A DNA stretch of 64,000 nt from Ensifer adhaerens (GTDB taxonomy: Bacteria; Pseudomonadota; Alphaproteobacteria; Rhizobiales; Rhizobiaceae): assembly GCF_020035535.1 (NCBI RefSeq), contig NZ_CP083350.1:2490501-2554500 (forward strand), read 5' to 3'. Position 1 is the stretch's first letter, and every line of letters begins with the position of its first letter. Under the pieces are notes generated by a model. That model was not told where the DNA came from. It saw nothing but the letters and a program-made list of their open reading frames with translations, and searched no databases. Shown piece by piece: positions 55,169 to 63,542 of the stretch. Both the position numbers and the translations under genes were made by a program.

Positions 55169-55314
55169 GGCTAGATTCCTTGCCCCTATCTCGGGATTTG
55201 ACGCCCGAACCGTGGCATTTACCATACAACCAGAAAATGCCGGAGACTTAACCCTTGAGTCCCTCATGCGGATTATGCTCCGGCGGTGATCGACCGGTGT
55301 GAAAGTATTTGAAC

Positions 55315-57252
55315 ATGTGCGGTTTCGGTGGCCATTTCGGCTCAATTCCAGACGCTAAGATCCTTCTCGAGAAAATGGTTACTGCGATTGCGCATCGCGG
55401 TCCGGACGAGACCGGCTTTTTCGTCGACAAGGAGGCCGGACTTGGGCATGTGCGTCTGTCGATCGTCGGTCTCGGCGATGGTCAGCAGCCGATGTCGGAC
55501 GAGACCGGCGAATTGACGATCGCCTTTAACGGCGAAATCTTCAACTATGTCGAATTGCGCGAGGAACTGCGCTCCAAGGGACGGCGCTTCCGCACGTCAA
55601 GCGACACCGAAGTGATCCTGCATCTTTACGATGTCATGGGCGAGGAGTGCCTGTCTCGTCTCAACGGCGATTTTTCCTTCGCCATCTGGGATCGGCGTCG
55701 CCAGCGGATGGTGCTGGCGCGCGACCGGATGGGCGTTCGTCCGCTGTTTTACATGACCCACGGCGGCACGATCTATTTTGCCTCGGAGATCAAGGCCCTG
55801 CTGCAGGTGCCGGGCGTTTCTGCCGAACTCGATCCGATCGCGCTCGATCAGATCTTTACGCTCTGGGCGCCGATCGCGCCGCGCACCGGTTTTCGCGACA
55901 TTCAGGAGCTCGAGCCGGCGCATCTCATGATTGCAGAAAAGGGCAAGGTTTCGATCCGTCCCTATTGGCAGCTCGACTATCCCGACTTCGGTGCGCCGCC
56001 ACTTTTCACGGACGAGCGTGTCGCTGCCGAAGAACTGCGTGCGCTGCTTACCGATGCCACCCGGATCCGGATGCGCGCCGATGTTCCCGTCGGCTCCTAC
56101 CTTTCCGGCGGGCTCGATTCCTCCATCGTCGCGGCGATGGCGACCGGCATGGCGCCGCAGGGCCTCAGGACCTTCTCCGTCACCTTCGATAGCGCGGAAC
56201 ACGACGAGAGCGCCTTCCAGGTGGAAATGGCGACAGCGCTCGGCACACACCACAGCGCCGTTGCCTGCCGGGCGGGCGACATCGCAAGATCCTTCCCGGA
56301 GGTGATCCGCTTTGCGGAGCGACCGATCATCCGGACGGCGCCAGCGCCTCTCTATCAGCTTTCGGGTCTGGTGCGGGAGCAGGGGCTGAAGGTGGTTCTG
56401 ACGGGCGAAGGGGCCGATGAGGTCTTTGCCGGCTACGATATCTTCAAGGAGGCGCGGGTGCGCCGGTTCTGCGGCCGGCAGCCCGGTTCACGCATGCGCC
56501 CGCACCTCTTCCGCAAGCTCTATCCCTACATCCCCGGCCTGCAGCAGCAATCGGCGGAGTATCTGGCCGCGTTTTTCGGCGCCGGCGACGTATCGCTTGA
56601 CGATCCGCTGTTCTCGCATCGTCCGCGCTTCAAGAGCACGGCGGCAACCAAGATCTTCTTTTCCGGAGACCTGCGTACACGCCTGAGCAACTACGATGCG
56701 GCGGAAGATCTGGCGAGCCGGCTTCCCGCAGCCTTCGGCGGTTGGCACCCGCTGCACCAGGCGCAATATCTCGAAAGCCGCTTCCTGCTGCCGGGTTACA
56801 TCCTGTCGAGCCAGGGCGATCGCATGGCCATGGCCCATGGGATCGAGGGGCGGTTCCCGTTCCTCGACCATCGCCTCGTCGAATTCGCGACCCGTCTGCC
56901 GCCAGAGATGAAGCTGAAGGGTCTGGTGGAGAAGCATATCCTGCGCGAAGCGACGAAGGATCTGCTGCCCCCGTCCATCGGCCAGCGGACCAAGCAGCCC
57001 TACCGCGCACCGGACAGCCACTCCTTTACCGGGGTGGGCGAACTCGACTACGTCCGCGACGCCATGAGCGAAGCGCGCGTCAGCGACAGCGGGCTTTTCA
57101 ATGCCAAAGCCGTGACGAAGCTCTACGACAAATGCCAGTCGCAGCCGGTGAGCGGCTTCCGCGACAACGCGGCTTTCGTCGGCGTCCTGTCGACGCAGCT
57201 CTGGCTGCAAACTTTCACCGGCACCAGCGTCCGCGCGGCGGAAGCAGCCTGA
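55315..57252 (+). CDS. Glutamine-hydrolysing asparagine synthetase-like amidotransferase (AsnB family)
   Basis: This 645-aa protein has a class II glutaminase at its N-terminus. The start codon ATG 55315 gives MCGFGGHFG, with Cys2 as nucleophile; an earlier TTG would bury it and was rejected. FNGEIFNYVELREEL and DFSFAIWD follow. The synthetase domain has SYLSGGLDSSIVAAM (PP-loop, about residue 261-275) and VLTGEGADEVFAGY. AsnB-like enzymes in surface-glycan clusters often amidate a carboxylate of a sugar or amino acid instead of making asparagine. The cluster context (ACP, AMP ligase, NadE) favours such a role (inference). Confidence 0.88.
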   Translation: MCGFGGHFGSIPDAKILLEKMVTAIAHRGPDETGFFVDKEAGLGHVRLSIVGLGDGQQPMSDETGELTIAFNGEIFNYVELREELRSKGRRFRTSSDTEVILHLYDVMGEECLSRLNGDFSFAIWDRRRQRMVLARDRMGVRPLFYMTHGGTIYFASEIKALLQVPGVSAELDPIALDQIFTLWAPIAPRTGFRDIQELEPAHLMIAEKGKVSIRPYWQLDYPDFGAPPLFTDERVAAEELRALLTDATRIRMRADVPVGSYLSGGLDSSIVAAMATGMAPQGLRTFSVTFDSAEHDESAFQVEMATALGTHHSAVACRAGDIARSFPEVIRFAERPIIRTAPAPLYQLSGLVREQGLKVVLTGEGADEVFAGYDIFKEARVRRFCGRQPGSRMRPHLFRKLYPYIPGLQQQSAEYLAAFFGAGDVSLDDPLFSHRPRFKSTAATKIFFSGDLRTRLSNYDAAEDLASRLPAAFGGWHPLHQAQYLESRFLLPGYILSSQGDRMAMAHGIEGRFPFLDHRLVEFATRLPPEMKLKGLVEKHILREATKDLLPPSIGQRTKQPYRAPDSHSFTGVGELDYVRDAMSEARVSDSGLFNAKAVTKLYDKCQSQPVSGFRDNAAFVGVLSTQLWLQTFTGTSVRAAEAA

Positions 57253-57274
57253 TCTCTTCAAGAAAGGAAACCAC

Positions 57275-57541
57275 ATGACGGAAACGATCAAAGACAAGGT
57301 TAGAGCCTTCGTCATCGAAAACTTCCTGTTCGGCGACACGTCCTACGATCTCGCCGATACGGCATCGCTGATCGAGAATGACATCATCGACTCCACCGGC
57401 GTTCTCGAACTCGTGGCCTTCATCGAGGACCAGTTCGGCATTGCCATGGGCGATGCCGATATCGTGCCCGCCAACCTCGATTCTCTTTCGCGCATTTCGG
57501 CCTTCATCGAGACCCGGGTCGGGGCGCCGGCGACGGCATAA
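57275..57541 (+). CDS. Acyl carrier protein
   Basis: This 88-aa carrier protein has the phosphopantetheine site in SLIENDIIDSTGVLELVAF (Ser of D-S-T). A four-helix ACP pattern is readable, with EDQFGIAMGDADIVPANLDSL as helix 3 onward. The Asp-Ser-Thr triad differs from the DSL of fatty-acid ACPs, which suggests a dedicated carrier. It lies 22 bp after AsnB and 21 bp before the AMP ligase, so all are probably one transcript. Confidence 0.88.
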   Translation: MTETIKDKVRAFVIENFLFGDTSYDLADTASLIENDIIDSTGVLELVAFIEDQFGIAMGDADIVPANLDSLSRISAFIETRVGAPATA

Positions 57542-57562
57542 TCAAGGCGCGAGGGGGCGTCC

Positions 57563-59110
57563 ATGCGGTTCGAGCAATTTCTTACTGGCAATGCCGCAAG
57601 GCAAGCGGCGAAAACGGCGCTGGTCACCGACCGCCGTCGCCTGAGCTACGGCGAATTCGACGATCTATCGGGGAGACTGGCTGCCGCGCTCGCGCGGGCC
57701 GGCGTCAAACGCAACGATCGTGTGCTCGTCTTCATGGACAATTGCTGGGAAGCGGCGGTCTCGATCTTCGCGATCCTGAAGGCTGGCGCGACCTTCAGCC
57801 CGATCAACGCCTCGACCAAGTCGGACAAGCTCGCCTACATCATCACCGACTGCGAGGCGGCGGCAATCCTGACGCAGGCAAAGCTGATGCCGACCGTGGC
57901 GGAGGCGCAGGCCCTGAGTGGCAAATCGGATATCTTCATTGCCTCGACGGCCGCGCCGAATGGTCAGACGCCGGCTAACGCGATCGCTTTCGATGCCTGC
58001 CTCGCGGAGGCGGCAATGCCGGTGCTGCATCGCGGCATCGACGTCGACCTCGCGATGCTGATCTACACCTCGGGTTCGACCGGCCGGCCGAAGGGCGTAA
58101 TGATGACCCATCGCAACATCGATGCGGCATCGGAGTCGATCACCACCTATTTGCGCAACGAGCCCGACGACATCATCCTCAACGTGCTGCCGCTCGCCTT
58201 CGACTACGGCCTCTACCAGTTGCTGATGGCGATCCGCATCGGGGCGACGCTGGTGCTGGAAAAATCCTTCGCGTTCCCGCACGCGATCTTCGAGCGGATC
58301 CGCGAGGAGGGCGTCACCGGCTTCCCGCTGGTTCCGACAATGGCGGCGATGATCCTGCAGATGCGCGATCTGGAGCCCGGCTTCCTGCCGAGCCTGCGCT
58401 ATCTCTCCAATACCGCCGCCGCCTTGCCGCCGCCGCACATCGCGCGGCTCCGCGAACTCTTCCCGGGTGCCCGGCTCTATTCGATGTATGGGCTGACGGA
58501 GTGCAAACGCTGCACCTACCTCCCGCCGGAGGAACTCGACCGCCGGCCGGGTTCGGTCGGCATCGCGATACCAAATACCGAGGCCTTCGTCGTCGACGAT
58601 GAGGGCAAACGCGTACCGCCGGGCGTTCCCGGCGAACTCGTCATTCGCGGTCCTCACGTCATGCAGGGCTACTGGCGCAACGATGCGGCGACCGAGCGCA
58701 TGCTGCGACCGGGGCCGAACCCGTGGGAAAAGGTGCTCTATACAGGCGACCTGTTCCAGACGGACGAAGAGGGCTTCCTCTATTTCGTCGGCCGCAAGGA
58801 CGACATCATCAAGACACGCGGCGAGAAGGTCGCGCCCAAGGAAGTCGAGACCGTTCTGCACGCGCATCCCGGAATTGCCGAGGCCGTCGTGGTCGGCGTG
58901 GCCGATCCGGTGCTCGGCCACGCGATTGCAGCGCTGGTGGTGCGCTCCGATCCCAGCCTGTCGGACAAGGACATTATTCGCCACTGCACCCGCCACCTTG
59001 AAGACTTCATGGTGCCGAAGATTATCGAATTCCGCACCGAACTTCCGAAGACGGATACCGGTAAGGTCAGCCGCCGCCTTGCGGCCGAGACGATGGAGCC
59101 TGCTCAATGA
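57563..59110 (+). CDS. AMP-forming acyl/aminoacyl ligase loading the adjacent ACP
   Basis: This 515-aa ANL-superfamily enzyme has core motif A3 AMLIYTSGSTGRPKGVMM (about 163-180), A5 YGLTECKRCTYLPPEEL, A7 LYTGDLF, A8 KTRGEKVAPKEVETVL, and the C-terminal catalytic Lys in PKTDTGKVSRR (about 499). It activates a carboxylate as adenylate, probably for transfer to the neighbouring ACP. Whether the substrate is a fatty or amino acid cannot be read. The stop overlaps the NadE start by 4 bp. Confidence 0.88.
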   Translation: MRFEQFLTGNAARQAAKTALVTDRRRLSYGEFDDLSGRLAAALARAGVKRNDRVLVFMDNCWEAAVSIFAILKAGATFSPINASTKSDKLAYIITDCEAAAILTQAKLMPTVAEAQALSGKSDIFIASTAAPNGQTPANAIAFDACLAEAAMPVLHRGIDVDLAMLIYTSGSTGRPKGVMMTHRNIDAASESITTYLRNEPDDIILNVLPLAFDYGLYQLLMAIRIGATLVLEKSFAFPHAIFERIREEGVTGFPLVPTMAAMILQMRDLEPGFLPSLRYLSNTAAALPPPHIARLRELFPGARLYSMYGLTECKRCTYLPPEELDRRPGSVGIAIPNTEAFVVDDEGKRVPPGVPGELVIRGPHVMQGYWRNDAATERMLRPGPNPWEKVLYTGDLFQTDEEGFLYFVGRKDDIIKTRGEKVAPKEVETVLHAHPGIAEAVVVGVADPVLGHAIAALVVRSDPSLSDKDIIRHCTRHLEDFMVPKIIEFRTELPKTDTGKVSRRLAAETMEPAQ

Positions 59111-60114
59111 ACATTCGAACAACTGAAGGCGCGCGCCCGTTTTCGGCCGAGACGCTGACGATCGATCACGCGGCCGAGACTGACCGGATCGTTGCGGGGC
59201 TGCGTGAGCAGCTGCGGGCGATGAAGAAGCGCGGCCTGGTGCTCGGACTCTCCGGTGGTATCGACTCGAGCGTTTCAGTTGCCTTGGCGGTGCGCGCCGT
59301 CGGCGCCAAGAATGTCTTCTGCCTGTTCATGCCGGAAAACGATTCTGATCCGGAAAGCCTGCGCTTTGGCCGTCTGGTGGCCGAAACCTTCGGCGTCGAG
59401 GCAATCATCGAGGATATCGGCCCGACGCTGAAGGCGATGGGTTGCTATGAGCGTCGCGATGCTTTCATTCGTGAACTGGTACCGGACTACGGCGACGGAT
59501 GGGCCTCCAAGATCGTGATCGCCAATGCGCTGGAAGGCGAGGGCTACAATATTTCCTCGCTCGTTGTTCAAAGCCCGGATGGTGTGCAGTCCAAGCACCG
59601 GATGCCGCCATCGGTCTATCTCGGCATCGTCGCCGCCACCAACATGAAGCAGCGCACGCGCAAGCAGGTGGAGTATTATCACGCCGACCGGCTGAATTTC
59701 GCGGTGCTCGGCACGCCGAACCGTCTGGAATACGACCAGGGCTTCTTCGTCAAGAACGGCGACGGTGCCGCTGACGTGAAGCCGATCGCGCATCTCTACA
59801 AGTCGCAGGTCTACGCGCTTGCCGCCTATCTCGGCATTCCCGAGGAGATCCGGCGCAGGCCGCCGACGACCGACACCTATTCGCTGGAGCAGACGCAGGA
59901 GGAATTCTACTTCTCTCTGCCATACGACCGCATGGATCTCTGCCTCTACGGGCTCAACAACGGCATCGATATCGACGCCGTCGCCCATGCGGCCGGCCTG
60001 ACAGCGACGCAGGTGGAACGGGTCTGGGTGGATATCGCCGCCAAGCGTAAGGCGACGCGTTACCTGCATCTGGGGCCGCAGCTCGTGCGGCCGGTGGAGG
60101 AAATCAAGGGCTGA
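59107..60114 (+). CDS. NAD synthetase-like ATP pyrophosphatase (NadE family)
   Basis: This 335-aa protein has the PP-loop LVLGLSGGIDSSVSVAL (SGGIDSS at 49-55) and the NadE-like block TPNRLEYDQGFFVKNGDGAAD, then PIAHLYKSQVYALAAYLGIP. It lacks a glutaminase domain, so ammonia must come from elsewhere. Its sequence and genomic setting (AsnB, ACP, AMP ligase, ATGA overlap) differ from housekeeping nadE. It may be a second amide-forming enzyme of the pathway or a supply of NAD for the dehydrogenase. Both are inference. Confidence 0.8.
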   Translation: MNIRTTEGARPFSAETLTIDHAAETDRIVAGLREQLRAMKKRGLVLGLSGGIDSSVSVALAVRAVGAKNVFCLFMPENDSDPESLRFGRLVAETFGVEAIIEDIGPTLKAMGCYERRDAFIRELVPDYGDGWASKIVIANALEGEGYNISSLVVQSPDGVQSKHRMPPSVYLGIVAATNMKQRTRKQVEYYHADRLNFAVLGTPNRLEYDQGFFVKNGDGAADVKPIAHLYKSQVYALAAYLGIPEEIRRRPPTTDTYSLEQTQEEFYFSLPYDRMDLCLYGLNNGIDIDAVAHAAGLTATQVERVWVDIAAKRKATRYLHLGPQLVRPVEEIKG

Positions 60115-60136
60115 TCCCGAGGCTTGAGGCTCGGCG

Positions 60137-60176
60137 CGGTTATTGCGGCGGCTTCAACGAAGCATCGCAATAACCG
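60137..60176. terminator. Perfect 11-bp hairpin between convergent genes
   Basis: CGGTTATTGCG and CGCAATAACCG form an 11-bp stem with an inner GCTTC/GAAGC pair, placed 22 bp after the NadE stop and 8 bp before the convergent gene end. No T-run flanks it. It is likely a bidirectional terminator. Confidence 0.55.
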
Positions 60177-60184
60177 AAGGCGTG

Positions 60185-61300
60185 TCAGTCGAACTGGCCG
60201 GCGATCAGCCGGCACCAGTGTTCTCCGGCAATGCCGTTGAAGAAGCCTTGTCCGTCCCGGCAGGCCTGGACGATTGCCGGATCACGGGAGTGAACCACGG
60301 TCGAGGCAACATGGACAAACGCAATCCGACGTCCGAGCATGGCTTCCATCAGTGCCGGCTGCGTCCGGCCCCTCAGACCCGGAAGGTTGCGCTTGGCGGC
60401 GTGATCGACCAGGCAGTCGATAACCGGACCGGCCTGGCCCGGCAGCGCCAGCACCTGCAGGACCCGCCCGATTTCTCCGGCTCTAGCGTAATAGGCGAAG
60501 GCGCCGACGAGCGTGCCGGTGCGCGCCGTGACCAGCGCGTAGACAAGCGTGCCGTGCTCGGGCTTCCGCTCCGCATCGCCGAGAATGTAGGCGAGCTGCC
60601 CGTCAGCCCAGTCGGGGCGCAGCGGGAACTGTCCGATGAAGCGATCGACCACGGCGGCAAAGCCGTTGCGATCGGTTTCCTGAGCGGTGAAACCGGCCTG
60701 GCTTGCGCCGGCGGCAGACACGGCGGACCAGCGTTGTTCGCCCGGCGCCATCCGCTTGCGGTAGGCGCCGTCAACGGCTCGCGCAATGGGGGCTGCAAGC
60801 CGCGCCGGCTTGATGCGGTTCGACGCAACACTCAGGCTGAAGGACGCGGGCTGGATGACGCGCACCCAATCGAGACTGTATTGCGGCAGGACGACACCCC
60901 GAAGGCGCGTCCACATCTGGGCTGAAACGTCGCTTGCGGTCTCGCTGAAGGAAAGATCCTGCGGGCCGGCGAGAAAGGCCTTGAGGATGCGCGCCCCGGC
61001 CAAGGGATCGGTCTCGTGATCCTCGACCATCAGCGAGCCGCAGATGGCTGCCCGCAGCCGGCGGCCGTTCAGGACCATGGGCAGGACGTTGACGCCGACG
61101 AAACCGGAGATGGCGCCCTTGTCGTTCACGTGCACGAGCGGGCCTATCTCGGGGTCGCAGCCGGGTGCGTCGAGGTAGAGCTGCTGCATGTAATCGGCAA
61201 GTGCCGGCGGTGGTCGGCCCAGGTCGTTACGGAACACCCGCTGGAACATGCCGGCAATCGCGGGAATGTCCGCACGTTCAAGCGAACGGATTTCGCTCAT
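60185..61300 (-). CDS. GNAT-fold acyltransferase-like protein
   Basis: This 371-aa protein starts with SEIRSLERADIPAIAGMFQRVF, a GNAT-like beginning. The mid-region has GAISGFVGVNVLPMVLNGRR and AAICGSLMVEDHE, consistent with an acetyl-CoA-binding fold. The C-terminal half (RPDWADGQLAYILGD, TLVYALVTARTGTLVGAFAYY) may be a second GNAT-like domain. It resembles the partial gene at 63532. It is coupled to the PrmC-like gene upstream (stop at 61297 overlaps). A role as acyl-ACP- or acetyl-CoA-dependent transferase is inferred. Confidence 0.7.
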   Translation of the reverse strand: MSEIRSLERADIPAIAGMFQRVFRNDLGRPPPALADYMQQLYLDAPGCDPEIGPLVHVNDKGAISGFVGVNVLPMVLNGRRLRAAICGSLMVEDHETDPLAGARILKAFLAGPQDLSFSETASDVSAQMWTRLRGVVLPQYSLDWVRVIQPASFSLSVASNRIKPARLAAPIARAVDGAYRKRMAPGEQRWSAVSAAGASQAGFTAQETDRNGFAAVVDRFIGQFPLRPDWADGQLAYILGDAERKPEHGTLVYALVTARTGTLVGAFAYYARAGEIGRVLQVLALPGQAGPVIDCLVDHAAKRNLPGLRGRTQPALMEAMLGRRIAFVHVASTVVHSRDPAIVQACRDGQGFFNGIAGEHWCRLIAGQFD

Positions 61301-61995
61301 TTGGACACGCTTCCGGCTCCGTCGTCGATCTTCCTGACGATGGCGACGCGCGGTTTGCCGTCGCGATCGGTCGCAAACGTTACCGGCTCATAGGTCTTGA
61401 TGCGCGACAGAAGTGCTGCCGCTTGTCGATCCTGGCCCTCGCCGAACTCGAACAGCAGCCAGCCACCCGGCTTCAGAAAGGCAACGGCATCGCGGATCAG
61501 CCGCTGGTGAATGGATATGCCGTAGGGGCCGCCATCAAAGGCTTCGCGCGGCTCGCTCTCAAGCAGATGCGCCCGGTCTCCCTCCAGCCGTCCCGTGGAG
61601 ATATAAGGCGGGTTGCAGACGATCATATCGACCGTGCCTTCGAGATTGTCGCCTTCGAAGGCACCGAAGAGATCGCCTTGCCGGATGGAAACGCGTGTGC
61701 CGGTTTGTAACCGGTCGACATTGCGGCGCGCCAGCGCAACGGTGCTGTCTGTGAGGTCGGCGCCCCAGACGCGCGCGGACGGAACTTCGTTGGCGATACC
61801 GAGCGCGAGATTTCCGGAACCGCAGCACATGTCGATGACGGTCGGCGCCGCCGGGCGATCCGCGAGGACCGATACGGCCTTTCGTCCAAGGAGCTCCGTT
61901 TCCTCGCGCGGGACGAGAACGTCGGGTGCCAGCTCAAGCTCCACCCCCATGAAACGATGCAGACGAATATTATTGTCGTTGTGCGGCACGGCCAC
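61297..61995 (-). CDS. PrmC/HemK-like N5-glutamine or small-molecule methyltransferase
   Basis: This 232-aa protein has LVPREETELLG, the SAM motif VIDMCCGSGNLALGIA and the diagnostic NPPY at 128-131 (MIVCNPPYISTGRL). Those residues define the PrmC-type family, which methylates planar amide/amine nitrogens. No prfA is nearby, and the protein is short compared with PrmC, so it may methylate a different substrate of the glycan pathway. The start is GTG 61995 or 61989. The gene overlaps the GNAT-like gene. Confidence 0.8.
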   Translation of the reverse strand: MAVPHNDNNIRLHRFMGVELELAPDVLVPREETELLGRKAVSVLADRPAAPTVIDMCCGSGNLALGIANEVPSARVWGADLTDSTVALARRNVDRLQTGTRVSIRQGDLFGAFEGDNLEGTVDMIVCNPPYISTGRLEGDRAHLLESEPREAFDGGPYGISIHQRLIRDAVAFLKPGGWLLFEFGEGQDRQAAALLSRIKTYEPVTFATDRDGKPRVAIVRKIDDGAGSVSK

Positions 61996-62222
61996 CCCTC
62001 TTCATGTCCCCGGTCGAATTGTCGCTGGATAAATCCGTAGACGCGAAGTGCTGCAGCCTATTGTAATCGGGTAAACGAAGCTCAAATGCAATTGTGGCGC
62101 ATGCGTTAACGGCGCAATCATCTCTACCTGCTACCTTGCGCGGCGATCAAAGGCGATTGCTCTCTGTCGTTGAGTGCGCATTTGCGTAATGAACGGCGAG
62201 TTGGTGTCAAAGGCGAAACGGA

Positions 62223-63542
62223 ATGGCTTCGGAAAGTGTGAAGGAACGTGCGCACAGACCGTTCCTTTCGATGATCATGTCCTATGCTGCATCCGGCGGC
62301 AGCCTCGTCATCGGATCGGCCGCCCAGCTTTTGACATTCGCGATCCTGGCGCGCTGGCTCGGCGTGCATGAATTCAGCGTTTTCGTCGCAATAACCGCTG
62401 TCGCCAACATCGCCGTGCACCTGTGTGGTCTCGGTGCGATGGAATGCCTGGTGCGTCGCGTGGCGCGCGATCGCAGCATGTATTCGCGCATGCTCGGGCA
62501 CAACATTCTGCTGACCGCCGTGAGCGGCGTGATCCTGGTAATGCTCGGCGCCGCCATCCTGCCGTTCTTCTTCACGCTGTCACCGGATCCGTTGACCAAT
62601 GTCGCAGTGATCACGCTGATGCTGATCACCAACATCGTCTTCGTACGCGTCATCGTGCTGGCGGAGCAAATTTTCCTCGCCCATTCGAATTTTGCCTCGG
62701 CAAACAAGGTGGTCGTCGCCTTTGCCGTCGCGCGCACCATCGCCGCCGCGCTTGCCTGTATCGCTTTCGGCGTTGCGACGGTCGCCTCCTGGGCGGTGTG
62801 GCAATTCATCTGTCATGTGCTCGTGGCTGTCGGGTGCTGGCGCGCCGTCAAGGGGTTGGGGCGTCCGACCTACGGCATCGTTCGTGAAGAGCTGCCGCTG
62901 GGGCTCTATTTCAGCATCCCGTTCATCCTGCGGGCCGTCAGGCAGAACGCCGACCTTCTGGTCTTGAGCCTGGTGGCGACGGCCGAGGTCATGTCGAGCT
63001 ACAGCGTTGCGCGGCGTATGCTGGAAAGCAGCTATCTGTCAGTCGAGGCGCTGAACCGGTTGATCTATCCCGGCTCCGCAAAGGCAACCGCGGCCGGCCT
63101 GCACCATGCGTTCGAGCGTGTGCGCAAGGTGCTGGTCGCCGCCACCTCGATCAGTATCGCTGCCGCCATCGCGGTGTTCGTGCTGGCGCCAGTCCTGCCC
63201 AGTCTTTTCGGCAAGGACTATGTTTCCCTCGTTTCCTTCGTCCGTACACTCTGCTGGGTGGTTGTCCCGATTGCCATGTGGTCGGTCGCGATGGAGGCGC
63301 TCGGCGCGTCCGGCCATCACCCTGCGCGCGCCTCGGTCATGGGGCTCGGCAGCGTGCTCGGCGCCGCGATCACGGCCTGGGCAACCTGGTATGCGCCGCC
63401 GACCGGAACGTTCATTTCGTTCTACGTGATCGAAATCGCGATGGTTATCGTCTCCTGGACGGTCTTCTTGCGCTTCGTCCAGCGCGACAGACGAGATGCG
63501 GACAGGGCGCCGCTCTCGGCAAGGATGGCCCATGAAGGTTGA
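62223..63542 (+). CDS. Wzx-type flippase / polysaccharide transporter
   Basis: This 439-aa membrane protein has about 12-14 hydrophobic segments. The start MASESVKERAHRPFLSMIMSY runs into IGSAAQLLTFAILARWLGVH. Further motifs are LGLYFSIPFILRAVRQNADLLVLS and FERVRKVLVAATSISIAA. The build matches the MATE/Wzx oligosaccharide flippases that move lipid-linked glycan units across the inner membrane. Codon use is like its neighbours. Its stop overlaps the following gene by 11 bp. Confidence 0.82.
   Translation: MASESVKERAHRPFLSMIMSYAASGGSLVIGSAAQLLTFAILARWLGVHEFSVFVAITAVANIAVHLCGLGAMECLVRRVARDRSMYSRMLGHNILLTAVSGVILVMLGAAILPFFFTLSPDPLTNVAVITLMLITNIVFVRVIVLAEQIFLAHSNFASANKVVVAFAVARTIAAALACIAFGVATVASWAVWQFICHVLVAVGCWRAVKGLGRPTYGIVREELPLGLYFSIPFILRAVRQNADLLVLSLVATAEVMSSYSVARRMLESSYLSVEALNRLIYPGSAKATAAGLHHAFERVRKVLVAATSISIAAAIAVFVLAPVLPSLFGKDYVSLVSFVRTLCWVVVPIAMWSVAMEALGASGHHPARASVMGLGSVLGAAITAWATWYAPPTGTFISFYVIEIAMVIVSWTVFLRFVQRDRRDADRAPLSARMAHEG

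Noticed and set aside
55214..55241. GGCATTT/AAATGCC inverted repeat upstream of the AsnB gene as a riboswitch or terminator
   Set aside because: Only 7 bp with a 14-base loop. No T-run or known aptamer consensus was recognised.
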